Shown here: in pieces, positions 45,808 through 55,891 of the stretch
Numbering within the stretch: the first letter of the stretch is position 1
Layout: the number at the start of each line of letters is the position of its first letter
NCBI RefSeq assembly: GCF_000717875.1
Contig: NZ_JOCT01000001.1
Location: forward strand, 372,001-436,000
DNA from: Streptomyces sp. NRRL S-455
GTDB lineage: Bacteria; Actinomycetota; Actinomycetes; Streptomycetales; Streptomycetaceae
Reading direction: 5' to 3'
DNA length: 64,000 nucleotides
Made by a program: the position numbers and the translations under genes
Notes under the pieces: model-generated
Seen by the model: the letters and a program-made list of their open reading frames with translations, nothing else
What the model was told of the DNA's origin: nothing
The model's database searches: none

Positions 45808-47058
45808 ATGACGGATACGGCGATCGACTACGCGGCGGTGTTCCAGGCCCTGCCCGGCATGGTGGCGCTCCTGACGCCCGAGCTCGTGTTCGCCGACGTC
45901 AACGAGGAGTACATCCGGGTCTCCGGCCGCTCGCGCGAGCAGTTGATCGGCAAGTACCTGTTCGACGTCTTCCCCGACAACCCGGACGACCCGGCCGCGA
46001 CGGGCACGCGCAACCTGGAGGCCTCGCTGTACCGGGTCATGGCGAGCGGCGAGCGCGACGCCATGGCGCTCCAGCGCTACGACGTGGAGGACGCCGAGCG
46101 GCCCGGGCACTGGGAGGAGCGCTACTGGAGCCCGGTGAACGCGCCGCTGGTCGGCCCCGGCGGGAGGGTGGTGCTGATCCTGCACCGTGTCGAGGAGGTC
46201 ACGGAGCTGATCCGGGCCCGGGGCCGCTCGGGCGGGGACGGAGGCGGCAAGGGCAGCCGGGCCCGGGTCCTGGAAGCCGAGCTGTACACCCGCGCCCGAG
46301 AGCTCCAGGAGCTCAACGAACGGCTGCGGCGGGCACACTCCCGGGAACGGGAGGTGGCGCTGGCCCTGCAGGAGGCGATGCTGCCCGACCGCCGCCAGGT
46401 CAGCCACCACCACCGGACCGCCGTGCGGTACCGGCCCGCCGTGGGCGCGCTCAACGTGTGCGGGGACTGGTACGACCTGGTCGACCTGGTCGACGGCCAC
46501 CGGGTCGGCGTGTCCGTGGGCGACGTGGTCGGGCACGGGCTGGCGGCCGCCGGTGTCATGGGCCAGCTGCGCAGCGCGCTCAGCGCGGCATCCCGGGTCG
46601 CCGAGGGCCCGGCCCAGGCGCTGGACGTGCTGGGGCGCTACGCCAACGTGGTCGACGGCGCCGAGTCGGCGACCGCGGTGACCACTTTCATCGACTTCCA
46701 CCGCCGCTCCATCACCTACAGCAGCGCCGGGCACCTCCCGCCTGTGCTCGTCCACCCGGACGGCCGTGCGGAGTTCCTCGACGGTGCCACGGACACGCCG
46801 CTCGACGCCCGCCCCGACCCCGTTCCCAGACCCCAGGCCGAAACGACGTTCGAACCGGGCGCCACGCTCGTGCTCTACACCGACGGCCTGATCGAGCGGC
46901 GCGGCGAGGACATCGACACCGGTCTGGCGCGCCTGGCGGACTCGCTGTACCGGAACCGGGACCAGGATCCCGAGGCCCTCGCCGACAGCGTCCTGCTGGA
47001 ACTGCTGCCGCCCGGCGGCGCGACCGACGACACCGCGCTGATCATCGTGCGGCTGTGA
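45808..47058 (+). CDS. PAS-containing SpoIIE/RsbU-type protein phosphatase
   Basis: The 416-residue protein has an N-terminal PAS domain (GMVALLTPELVFADVNEEYI, SGRSREQLIGKYLFDVFPDN), a coiled-coil linker (ELQELNERLRRAHSRER) and a PP2C-like SpoIIE domain (NVCGDWYDLVDL, GVSVGDVVGHGLAAAGVM, LVLYTDGLIERRG, TDDTALIIV) with its metal-binding aspartates. It would dephosphorylate an anti-anti-sigma factor. The start is ATG 45808 with GAGG 9 bases upstream. No anti-sigma genes are adjacent. Confidence 0.9.
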   Translation: MTDTAIDYAAVFQALPGMVALLTPELVFADVNEEYIRVSGRSREQLIGKYLFDVFPDNPDDPAATGTRNLEASLYRVMASGERDAMALQRYDVEDAERPGHWEERYWSPVNAPLVGPGGRVVLILHRVEEVTELIRARGRSGGDGGGKGSRARVLEAELYTRARELQELNERLRRAHSREREVALALQEAMLPDRRQVSHHHRTAVRYRPAVGALNVCGDWYDLVDLVDGHRVGVSVGDVVGHGLAAAGVMGQLRSALSAASRVAEGPAQALDVLGRYANVVDGAESATAVTTFIDFHRRSITYSSAGHLPPVLVHPDGRAEFLDGATDTPLDARPDPVPRPQAETTFEPGATLVLYTDGLIERRGEDIDTGLARLADSLYRNRDQDPEALADSVLLELLPPGGATDDTALIIVRL

Positions 47059-47072
47059 GCTGTGCGGATGCG

Positions 47073-47528
47073 CTACAGACGGGTCTTTCCGTGATCGAGC
47101 AGCCGGATGCGGTCCACGTTCTGCCGGTCCTCGGCGTCCCCGCTGGGCTTGCCCGCGAACCACGCGTCGAGGATCTCCGTCAGCAACGGCTCGGACGTCA
47201 GCCGCAGGCTGAGCGCGAGGACGTTGGCGTCGTTCCAGCGGCGCGCCCCGTCGGCCGTGTAGGCGTCCGTGCACAGGGCGGCCCGGACGCCCGGCACCTT
47301 GTTCGCGGCGATGGAGGCGCCCGTGCCGGTCCAGCAGCACACCACGGCCTGGTCGGCCGTCCCGTCGGCGACCTCACGGGCCGCGGCCTCGGAGCACACC
47401 GCCCACTGCGCGTCGCCCCCGGGACGCAGCGCGCCGTGCGGGCGCACCTCGTGCCCCCGGTCGCGCAGTGCGGCCACCAGGGAGCGGGCGACGGGCTCGT
47501 CCATGTCCGAGGAAACAGAGATCCGCAT
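47073..47528 (-). CDS. RpiB/LacAB-family sugar-phosphate isomerase
   Basis: The 151-residue protein has the RpiB fold signature: ISVSSDMDEPVARSLVAALR at the N-terminus, the CCWTGTGASIAANKVPG loop with the catalytic cysteine region, and ARRWNDANVLALSLRLT. The substrate could be ribose 5-phosphate or an unusual pentose or hexose phosphate. It starts at ATG 47528 and converges on the phosphatase gene. Confidence 0.85.
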   Translation of the reverse strand: MRISVSSDMDEPVARSLVAALRDRGHEVRPHGALRPGGDAQWAVCSEAAAREVADGTADQAVVCCWTGTGASIAANKVPGVRAALCTDAYTADGARRWNDANVLALSLRLTSEPLLTEILDAWFAGKPSGDAEDRQNVDRIRLLDHGKTRL

Positions 47529-47629
47529 GCTTCGCAGACTACTCGGCAGGGCGGCGGGAACCAGCGGCCGGCCGGGCGCCCGCCCCGCGGCCCTCTCCAG
47601 CCACATGGGCACCGCCGGACACACTCACC

Positions 47630-47646
47630 TGACTGACCGTTAGTCA
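47630..47646. promoter_or_regulatory. Palindrome upstream of the acyltransferase gene
   Basis: TGACT-GACCGTT-AGTCA resembles a TetR-type operator. It lies 140 bases before TTG 47786 and 102 bases from the RpiB-like gene start, within a 257-base divergent gap that otherwise holds no gene. Confidence 0.45.
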
Positions 47647-47785
47647 AACGGTGAAGGATCGGCGCGGTCTCGCCGCACGAGGTGCCCCGTGGCCGCGCTG
47701 CACCTACACTGGCACCCCACAACATGCCGGTTGACCTGCTGGAACGCGGCGTCGAGTCCCCCGCGAGAGTCGAGGAGCGCCCGCT

Positions 47786-48502
47786 TTGTTCTACTACCTG
47801 CTGAAATATGTGCTGCTGGGTCCGCTGCTGAGACTGGTCTTCCGGCCGCGGACAGAAGGCCTGGAGCACGTGCCGTCGGAGGGTGCCGCCATCATCGCGG
47901 GCAACCACCTGTCGTTCTCGGACCACTTCCTGATGCCCGCGATCCTCAAGCGGCGCATCACCTTCCTGGCGAAGGCCGAGTACTTCACAGGCCCGGGCGT
48001 CAAGGGCCGGCTGACGGCCTTCTTCTTCCGCAGCGCGGGGCAGATCCCGGTCGACCGCTCCGGCAAGGACGCGGGGCAGGCCGCGATCCGGGAGGGCCTC
48101 GGCGTGCTGAGCAAGGGCGAGTTGCTCGGCATCTACCCCGAGGGCACCCGCTCGCACGACGGCCGGCTCTACAAGGGCAAGGTCGGTGTCGCGGTGATGG
48201 CCCTGAAGGCCGGTGTCCCGGTCATCCCCTGCGCGATGATCGGCACCTTCGAGGCCCAGCCCCCCGGCAAGGTCATCCCCAACATCCACCCGGTCGTGAT
48301 CCGCTTCGGCAAGCCCCTCGACTTCTCCCGTTACGCCGGCATGGAGAACGAGAAGACCATCCTGCGCGCCGTCACCGACGAGATCATGTACGCGGTCCTC
48401 TCCCTGTCCGAGCAGGAGTACGTCGACGAGTACGCGGCCGTCGTGAAGGCCGCGGACGCCGCCACCAAGGAACGCAAGTTCCCGCGGTTGCCGCTCCGTT
48501 GA
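47786..48502 (+). CDS. 1-acyl-sn-glycerol-3-phosphate acyltransferase (PlsC family)
   Basis: The 238-residue protein has the acyltransferase motifs NHLSFSDH (His41/Asp46) and GIYPEGTRSHDG, and an N-terminal hydrophobic helix (YYLLKYVLLGPLLRLVF). It transfers an acyl chain to lysophosphatidate or a related acceptor at the membrane. The TTG start lies about 8 bases behind GAGGAG. The 157 bases after it before ureD hold nothing clear. Confidence 0.9.
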   Translation: MFYYLLKYVLLGPLLRLVFRPRTEGLEHVPSEGAAIIAGNHLSFSDHFLMPAILKRRITFLAKAEYFTGPGVKGRLTAFFFRSAGQIPVDRSGKDAGQAAIREGLGVLSKGELLGIYPEGTRSHDGRLYKGKVGVAVMALKAGVPVIPCAMIGTFEAQPPGKVIPNIHPVVIRFGKPLDFSRYAGMENEKTILRAVTDEIMYAVLSLSEQEYVDEYAAVVKAADAATKERKFPRLPLR

Positions 48503-48659
48503 GGCCTGCGGTCTGTGGCATGCCGTCTGACGCCTGCGTCTGAGGAGCTGTACTCGCCTGGCGGCGTTCCCGCTCCTCGCCCGGGCCTTCCCGGACCTCT
48601 TCGACCGCGCGGCGGAGGACGCCTGGTCCGCGGCATGGACGGGACTGCTCCGCGGACGG

Positions 48660-49418
48660 TCAGCGCAGGGAGGCCAATGCTTCGTCGAGCACCCGGCGCA
48701 GGCGCAGCGCGTCCGGCGCCACGGCGGTCACCAGCGCGGCGGGACCGGCGAGCGGAACGACCGAGGCCCCTTCCCCGACCACCCGGGCCGTCATCGGTTC
48801 GGTGGCGAACTCCGGCCGCACCACCACCAGCTGACCGACCGCGCGGTGTCCGGCGAGCACGGCGGGCCCGTCCCAGCCCCCCGGTGTGCCGGGGCCACAG
48901 GCCAGTTCCTGGTCGAGCACGACCCGCTCGTCGACCCGCACGGTCAGACGGCTCGTCAGCCGCCCGGGTTCCTCTCCGGCCCGCCCGAGCACCTGCTCCT
49001 CGCGCAGCACGAGCCGGGCCGCCGGAGCGAGGTCGACGCGGGTCGTGACGTACAGGTCGCTGCCCTGCGCGGAGATCAACTGCTCCGGTGCCCAGCGCAG
49101 TTCGGCGTGGTCCGCCACACCGAGCCGGACGTCGTAACGGGCCTCGCCCTTGGCCTGGCCCGGCAGGGCGATCGTGGCGGCGGCCGACCCGACGGAGAGC
49201 CGTGCTCCCTCCTCGACCCGGGCCTCCACGGTGAAGTGGTCACCACCGAGCGGACCGCTCATCGCGCCGACCAGCATGACCCGCGCCCCGGCACCACTCC
49301 CCCGGGTGCGCCGCAGCGCCAGGGGCCCGTCGCTCTCCAGCACGGGCAAGGCGGTCCCGCCGCGGCCGTCGTCCCGGGCGACGATCCTCGCGACGGACCG
49401 CACCCCCGCGCCGTTCAC
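48660..49418 (-). CDS. ureD: Urease accessory protein UreD
   Basis: The 252-residue protein (from GTG 49418, overlapping the ureG stop by 3 bases) matches UreD/Ure[57 protein letters not shown]. It binds UreF and UreG and helps deliver nickel to apo-urease. It is the last gene of the operon. Confidence 0.93.
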   Translation of the reverse strand: MNGAGVRSVARIVARDDGRGGTALPVLESDGPLALRRTRGSGAGARVMLVGAMSGPLGGDHFTVEARVEEGARLSVGSAAATIALPGQAKGEARYDVRLGVADHAELRWAPEQLISAQGSDLYVTTRVDLAPAARLVLREEQVLGRAGEEPGRLTSRLTVRVDERVVLDQELACGPGTPGGWDGPAVLAGHRAVGQLVVVRPEFATEPMTARVVGEGASVVPLAGPAALVTAVAPDALRLRRVLDEALASLR

Positions 49419-50098
49419 GCCCGTGCCGCCCACGCGGCCAGCCGGTCACGCACCCACGCGGCGACGTCCGTCACCCCGGCCTCGCTCCGCAGCGACTGGA
49501 AGACGACGGGCAGTTCGGCCCGCTGCGCCTTGGCGTCGGCCGCCATCCGCGCGAGGTCGGAGCCGACGTACGGTGCGAGATCGGTCTTGTTGACGACGAG
49601 GAGGTCGGCGGTGGTCACGCCCGGTCCGCCCTTGCGCGGGATGTCGTCACCCCCCGCCACGTCGATCACGAAGATCTGACCGTCGACCAGCCCCTTGGAG
49701 AAGGTCGCGGTGAGGTTGTCGCCACCGGACTCCACGAGGACCAGGTCCAGTGGTCCGACGGCGTCCTCCAGGTCCTCCACCGCTTCCAGGTTCGCGGAGA
49801 TGTCGTCACGGATCGCGGTGTGCGGGCAGGCCCCGGTCTCCACGGCGGTGATCCGCTCGGGCGGCAGCACGGCCTCCCTGAGCAGGAACTCGGCGTCCTC
49901 CCGGGTGTAGATGTCGTTGGTGACGACCGCGAGGGACAGCTCGTCCCGCAGAGCCCGGCAGAGCGCCGCGACGGTGGCGGTCTTCCCGGACCCGACGGGT
50001 CCGCCGAGCCCGATCCGCAGGGCACGGCGGGAGCCGTCGGGGCGGTGCGCGTCGGCGCTCACGGCGGTGGGGCCTGCGTGGGTGTGGTCGAGGTGCAT
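49415..50098 (-). CDS. ureG: Urease accessory GTPase UreG
   Basis: The 227-residue GTPase supplies energy for nickel insertion. The P-loop is [14 protein letters not shown] (residues 33-40), with [13 protein letters not shown], the nickel-binding [13 protein letters not shown] and the guanine motif [14 protein letters not shown]. The N-terminal stretch ([10 protein letters not shown]) has three His that may hold nickel, partly making up for the absence of UreE. Confidence 0.96.
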   Translation of the reverse strand: MHLDHTHAGPTAVSADAHRPDGSRRALRIGLGGPVGSGKTATVAALCRALRDELSLAVVTNDIYTREDAEFLLREAVLPPERITAVETGACPHTAIRDDISANLEAVEDLEDAVGPLDLVLVESGGDNLTATFSKGLVDGQIFVIDVAGGDDIPRKGGPGVTTADLLVVNKTDLAPYVGSDLARMAADAKAQRAELPVVFQSLRSEAGVTDVAAWVRDRLAAWAARA

Positions 50099-50177
50099 AT
50101 ACGGCTCCTGGTAAGGCGGGCCCGGCTTTGCGGACGGCCGGTTCAGGGGGCGGGCGCTGGTCGGGGTGCGGGTGAGT

Positions 50178-50210
50178 GGGAGCTGACCGCGCAGTTCCCC
50201 GCGCCCCTTG
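50178..50210. repeat. Dispersed intergenic repeat (family A), between ureF and ureG
   Basis: The core GCGCAGTTCCCCGCGCCCC is the inverted counterpart of 31180-31207. It splits the urease genes with a 144-base gap. Confidence 0.6.
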
Positions 50211-50242
50211 TGGGGTCGGTCTGCGCGGCGTTCAGGAGGCGG

Positions 50243-50917
50243 CTACGACGCGAACAGCCGTACCGCCCAGGCCGCATGCACCTCCGCTCCGATCTCCAGC
50301 AGCGGCGCCGACGCCGCGGGCAACGCGTCGGCCCCGTCGTCGACCGCCCGTCGCGCCGCCTCCACCGCCCGGTCCACGACGCGGTCCACCTCCGGCGCCA
50401 GCCGGGCCAGGACCGCCGTCGCGTCGAAGGGGTCCAGACTCAGCAGCCGCACGGTCGCCGTGGCCGGTCCGCTCACGTTCTCGTACGCGGCGCAGTACGC
50501 CGCGTCGACCGGCCCGAGCCCCGCCGCCCGCGCCGCCAGCCCGAGCACCACCGGCTGATGGGCCCCCTTGGGGAACTCCCGCCCCAGCGCGTCCAGTTCG
50601 GCGGACGGCCAGGTCGCACGGGCGGCGCGCAGCAGCTGTCTCCCCAGTTTTCGCGCGGCGACCCGCAGCGCGGGTGAGGGCGTGCGGGCGTCCGCGGCAC
50701 GGTCGAGCGCGACGGGATCGATCCCGAGCGCGGCAGCCGCCGCGAGGCCCGCCGCGACCAGCCCCGACGTGTGCAACCGCCCCCGGCAGAAGTCCTCCAG
50801 GCTCGCCGCCCCGCTGATCCGTCCCGCCTTGACGGCCGCCTCGGCCCCGCCGGAGTGGGCATGGCCACCGGCGGGAAACCGGCCGTCGGCCAGCACGAGA
50901 AGCGCAGCACGTGACAT
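50243..50917 (-). CDS. ureF: Urease accessory protein UreF
   Basis: The 224-residue helical protein has the UreF pattern: LLVLADGRFPAGGHAHSGGAE at the N-terminus, GREFPKGAHQPVVLGL and AAYENVSGPATATVRLL. It serves as a GTPase-gating factor for UreG. It starts 9 bases after the ureC stop. Confidence 0.93.
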   Translation of the reverse strand: MSRAALLVLADGRFPAGGHAHSGGAEAAVKAGRISGAASLEDFCRGRLHTSGLVAAGLAAAAALGIDPVALDRAADARTPSPALRVAARKLGRQLLRAARATWPSAELDALGREFPKGAHQPVVLGLAARAAGLGPVDAAYCAAYENVSGPATATVRLLSLDPFDATAVLARLAPEVDRVVDRAVEAARRAVDDGADALPAASAPLLEIGAEVHAAWAVRLFAS

Positions 50918-50926
50918 CAGGCCGCC

Positions 50927-52640
<1,714 letters not shown>

Positions 52641-52648
<8 letters not shown>

Positions 52649-52952
52649 CCAGGGCACCTCCGGTCTCCCCGCGCAGACCGGGCACGACACGGGCGCCGGT
52701 GAGCGGAACGAGTTCGACGTCGACCGGGATCCCGGGTTCGAAGCGCACGGCCGTGCCCGCTGCGACGTTCAGCCGCTTGCCGCGCGCGGCCGCGCGGTCG
52801 AACTCCAGACCGGGATTGGCCTCGGCGAAGTGGTAGTGGGAGCCGACCTGGACGGGACGGTCGGCGGTGTTGAGGACGGTGAGCCCGGTGACCTCACGGC
52901 CCTCGTTGTAGGCAATCGGTTCGTCCGCGAAGAGGACTTCTCCGGGAATCAT
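52641..52952 (-). CDS. ureB: Urease beta subunit
   Basis: The 103-residue subunit shows [40 protein letters not shown] and the C-terminal YPLTGAR-like [13 protein letters not shown]. It packs against UreC. It follows ureA by 12 bases and overlaps ureC. Confidence 0.97.
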
Positions 52953-52964
52953 CAGGTCCCTCTC

Positions 52965-53267
<303 letters not shown>

Positions 53268-53351
53268 GTCCCACCTCACAGTCCTCGCTCCGGACCGTGC
53301 GGGGCCCGGTTGCCGCGGCCACGGGGCAAAGTGCCAGGTGGCGTGGAGCGG

Positions 53352-53384
53352 CAGGCTAGTGGGACCGCGTTTCGGGCACGTAAA
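53352..53384 (-). promoter_or_regulatory. ureA promoter region with a candidate GlnR half-site
   Basis: On the minus strand TTTAC-GTGCCC-GAAAC (53369-53384) fits one half of the GlnR box (gTnAc-n6-GaAAc), followed by a -10-like TAGCCT near 53352. In S. coelicolor ureA belongs to the GlnR nitrogen regulon. A second half-site is not clear, so this is tentative. No gene is present in 53268-53455. Confidence 0.4.
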
Positions 53385-53455
53385 CCAAGCTGTGATCCGT
53401 GACGGACCGCTGATGGGTGAAAGACCGCGGTGCACGGAACCGTCTGTTCCCGGAA

Positions 53456-53743
53456 CTATGCCGGGCCGGACCCCCGGTGCTCCGCCGCGATACCGAACCG
53501 CTGCCGTTCGCCGGCAGCGGACGCTGCTTCGTGGACCGTGGAGACCGCGCTGATCACCTGCTCCGCCGATGGCTCCGCAAGCTCGTGGGCCTCTTCGAGC
53601 CGCCGCAGGTCATCGGCGGAGACGAGGGCGACGAGGGGCTTGCCGTGCCGGGTGACGACGACGCGTTCACCTGCGTACACCACGCGGTTGATCAGGTCGG
53701 CGAGCTCAGCCCTGGCTTGTGTCACCGGAATCTCGTAGGCCAT
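53456..53743 (-). CDS. Orphan Phd/YefM-family antitoxin
   Basis: The 95-residue protein has the YefM/Phd N-terminal DNA-binding pattern ([39 protein letters not shown]) and an acidic/Ala-rich tail. No toxin (RelE, Doc or PIN) gene follows it, so it is an orphan that probably regulates its own divergent promoter and perhaps the clpP gene. Confidence 0.88.
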   Translation of the reverse strand: MAYEIPVTQARAELADLINRVVYAGERVVVTRHGKPLVALVSADDLRRLEEAHELAEPSAEQVISAVSTVHEAASAAGERQRFGIAAEHRGSGPA

Positions 53744-53769
53744 GACCCCATCATAACGTCACGTACGTA

Positions 53770-53786
53770 CTGTACATTTTTTACAG
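53770..53786. promoter_or_regulatory. Palindromic operator between the Phd and clpP genes
   Basis: CTGTA-CATTTTT-TACAG, preceded by ACGTACGTAC (53761-53770), lies in the 90-base divergent spacer. The Phd-type protein is the obvious candidate to bind it. Confidence 0.55.
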
Positions 53787-53833
53787 AGACAGTCGTCGCC
53801 GGAGACGGCTCCGTTCGCAAGGAGGGGTTCGCC

Positions 53834-54469
53834 ATGACCCGACCGTCCGCACGCCACGTGCTGCCCGAGTTCACCGAACGCACGAGCTCCGGACTGCGGA
53901 CGATGGATCCGTACTCGAAGCTCCTGGAGGAGCGGATCGTCTTTCTCGGGACGCCGGTGGACGAGACCTCGGCGAACGACGTGATGGCCCAGTTCATGCA
54001 CCTCGAACACCAGGCCCCGGACCGCGACATCTCGCTCTACATCAACTCCCCGGGCGGCACCTTCCACGCGATGACGGCCGTCTACGACACGATGCAGTAC
54101 GTCAACTGCGACGTGGAGACGATCTGCCTGGGCCAGGCCGGGGCGGCCGCCTCGGTCCTACTGGCGGCGGGCACACCCGGCAAACGCTCCGTGCTGCCGG
54201 ACGCGCGCCTGGTGATCCATCAGCCCGCGCTGGCCGAGCCGGTCCACGGACAGGCCAGCGATCTGGCGATCGAGGCCGACGAGTTGACGCGTGTCCGGAC
54301 CCGCATGGAGGAGATGCTCGCGCGGCACACGGGCCGCACCCGGGAGCAGGTGAGCGCGGACATCGACCGCGAGAAGATCCTCACCGCCCAGGAGGCGGTG
54401 GAGTACGGCCTGGTGGACCGGATCGTCCCCACCCGCAAGGCCACCCTGGCCCCGCCGACCGGAGAGTGA
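53834..54469 (+). CDS. ClpP-family protein lacking the catalytic serine
   Basis: The 211-residue protein is a clear ClpP paralogue ([51 protein letters not shown]). The nucleophile region, GQAAS in active ClpP, reads [12 protein letters not shown], so Ala104 replaces the serine. His129 and Asp176 of the triad remain. It is therefore probably inactive alone and may assemble with other ClpP subunits as a modulator. The start is ATG 53834 behind GGAGGGG. The Phd gene is divergent and a 102-residue gene follows. Confidence 0.9.
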   Translation: MTRPSARHVLPEFTERTSSGLRTMDPYSKLLEERIVFLGTPVDETSANDVMAQFMHLEHQAPDRDISLYINSPGGTFHAMTAVYDTMQYVNCDVETICLGQAGAAASVLLAAGTPGKRSVLPDARLVIHQPALAEPVHGQASDLAIEADELTRVRTRMEEMLARHTGRTREQVSADIDREKILTAQEAVEYGLVDRIVPTRKATLAPPTGE

Positions 54470-54476
54470 GCCGCCT

Positions 54477-54785
54477 GTGCTTCCGCCCGAACTGCCGCCA
54501 CTTCCCGCCCTGACACGCGCCGAGGCGGAGTTGATCGACCGTTACCTCGACGTCGTCGACCTGCTCGGCCGAATCAACCCGGCCCTGGACGGCGACACCT
54601 ACCGTGGCCTGCGCGCCGCCCAGGCCCTGGTCGGCAAGGCGACCGCGCTGCGTGACGCACTCACCCTGATGCACCAGCGAGGCGAGACGGAACTGCACGC
54701 CGCCACCCTCGCCAGGGCGCTGCGGGTGCTGGACGGCGAGCGGCGCACGGCCCGCGTCACCCTGCCCCCCGAGTCCGTCAGTTGA
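54477..54785 (+). CDS. Small helical protein of unknown function, downstream of clpP
   Basis: The 102-residue product (GTG 54477, 7 bases after the clpP stop) is predicted to be largely helical (TRAEAELIDRYLDVVDLLGR, GLRAAQALVGKATALRDALT). It is probably co-transcribed with the ClpP paralogue. I do not recognise its family; a ClpP adaptor is speculative. Confidence 0.6.
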   Translation: MLPPELPPLPALTRAEAELIDRYLDVVDLLGRINPALDGDTYRGLRAAQALVGKATALRDALTLMHQRGETELHAATLARALRVLDGERRTARVTLPPESVS

Positions 54786-54797
54786 CGCCGAACGGTC

Positions 54798-54834
54798 AGC
54801 CCGGACGCTCGCCCTGCCGACGAGCATCCGGGCT
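54798..54834 (+). terminator. Terminator after the clpP operon
   Basis: AGCCCGGA (54798-54805) pairs with TCCGGGCT (54827-54834), and the inner CGCTCG with CGAGCA. It ends in TTGAGTC and separates the operon from the riboswitch leader. Confidence 0.75.
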
Positions 54835-54839
54835 TGAGT

Positions 54840-55184
54840 CGAAACGGACCAAACGACGTACCTCTGTCTGGAGTAGACGGGACGCCAATTTTTGGACCAG
54901 CCCGGTTGCGCAACGCGCGTAGCCAGGGGGCGGAACGGGACATTCCATCCCTGGTCCGAGGGCATGCGGGCCCGTGGACGGCGGTTCGAACACAGACGTG
55001 TCCACCCGAACGGGCGAGTGGTGAGTAACAACACAAATCCCAGGTTCCGTTGGGATTTCCGGACATCCATGAGTCAAGATCCCTGACTGACGACAAGCCC
55101 CCGCCACAGCGGCGGGGCGATCCGGGCGGACGCCGAGTCCTGCCGCCGCCCGGGTGACCGGTCGACAGGAGTGGATCGGCAGGA
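54840..55184 (+). promoter_or_regulatory. Long non-coding leader upstream of the riboswitch
   Basis: No gene is seen in these 345 bases. Two inverted repeats stand out: AAATCCCA-n8-TGGGATTT (55035-55058), notable for its AT content, and CCCCGCC-n5-GGCGGGG (55099-55117). The first could be a regulator site and the second a pausing or termination hairpin. The promoter of the riboswitch transcript should be in this region; I could not define it. Confidence 0.4.
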
Positions 55185-55333
55185 GTGGAGGACCCAAGCA
55201 CGACGGGTCGCCGGGACGGTCACACCATGACCGGACCCGAGCAGCCCTTGGGGTGAAGCCGCGTCAGCGGCCGGGCAACTTCGCCAGCCCGAATCCGACA
55301 GGTCATCCTTCACAGGCGGCTGACGAAGGGTTG
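55185..55333 (+). ncRNA. c-di-AMP riboswitch (ydaO/yuaA type)
   Basis: The conserved segments of this RNA class are readable: GGACCCGAGCAGCCCTTGGG and GGGGTGAAGCC (near 55233-55260), GCCGGGCAAC (55270), then GCCCGAATCCGACAGGTCAT (55287-55306) and CACAGGCGGC (55311-55320). In actinobacteria this class precedes rpf and NlpC/P60 genes. It ends in GACGAAGG, which serves as ribosome-binding site for ATG 55337, so ligand binding may control translation directly. Boundaries are approximate. Confidence 0.85.
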
Positions 55334-55336
55334 CGC

Positions 55337-55810
55337 ATGACTGCGCTCAATCGTGTCCCGTCGCTCATGGTCCGGGCCGGTACGGCCTCGGCCCTCACCA
55401 TCGCCGCCATGGGCGGGTCGATAGTGGCGCCCGGCCTCACCTCGGAGGCGGCGGCAGCCACACCGGCGACGAAGGCACTCCAGGTCGCGGCCTCCAAGAA
55501 GGGTTCGCCCTACAAGTACGGGGCCACCGGACCGAGCAGGTTCGACTGCTCCGGTCTCACGCTGTACTCGTTCAAGAAGGCGGGCAAGAAACTCCCCCGC
55601 ACGGCCGCCCAGCAGTACAACAAGACGCGCCACATCTCCGCCAAGAGCCGCAAGGCGGGAGACCTCGTGTTCTTCCACTCGGGCCGCAACGTGTACCACG
55701 TCGGCATCTACGCGGGTAAGAACAAGCTCTGGCACGCCCCGAAGAGCGGGGACGTGGTGCGGCTGCAGAAGATCTGGACCAAGAGCGTCTGGTACGGGCG
55801 CGTGAAGTGA
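55337..55810 (+). CDS. Secreted NlpC/P60 peptidoglycan endopeptidase
   Basis: The 157-residue protein has a signal peptide (about 1-42, with the hydrophobic TASALTIAAMGGSIVAPGL) and an NlpC/P60 domain: Cys in RFDCSGLTLYSF, His in NVYHVGIYAG, and a third His in KLWHAPKSG. It cleaves peptidoglycan stem peptides. The mature protein is basic. It is controlled by the c-di-AMP riboswitch and followed by a strong terminator. Confidence 0.95.
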   Translation: MTALNRVPSLMVRAGTASALTIAAMGGSIVAPGLTSEAAAATPATKALQVAASKKGSPYKYGATGPSRFDCSGLTLYSFKKAGKKLPRTAAQQYNKTRHISAKSRKAGDLVFFHSGRNVYHVGIYAGKNKLWHAPKSGDVVRLQKIWTKSVWYGRVK

Positions 55811-55815
55811 TCCTC

Positions 55816-55856
55816 CCGGCGTGCGGCGGCGTCCCTGACGCGCCGCCGCACGCCGG
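55816..55856 (+). terminator. Strong terminator after the NlpC/P60 gene
   Basis: A perfect 16-base-pair stem joins 55816-55831 (CCGGCGTGCGGCGGCG) and 55841-55856 with a 9-base loop, 6 bases after the stop. Confidence 0.85.
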
Positions 55857-55891
55857 AGCGTGACACCGGCCCAAGTGGATACCCGTACGGC

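Noticed and set aside
53369..53405. Complete GlnR box upstream of ureA
   Set aside because: Only one half-site fits; the second lies at the wrong spacing, so only a tentative half-site is listed.
55154..55336. N-terminal extension of the NlpC/P60 frame
   Set aside because: It would translate the riboswitch; ATG 55337 is followed by a proper signal peptide.
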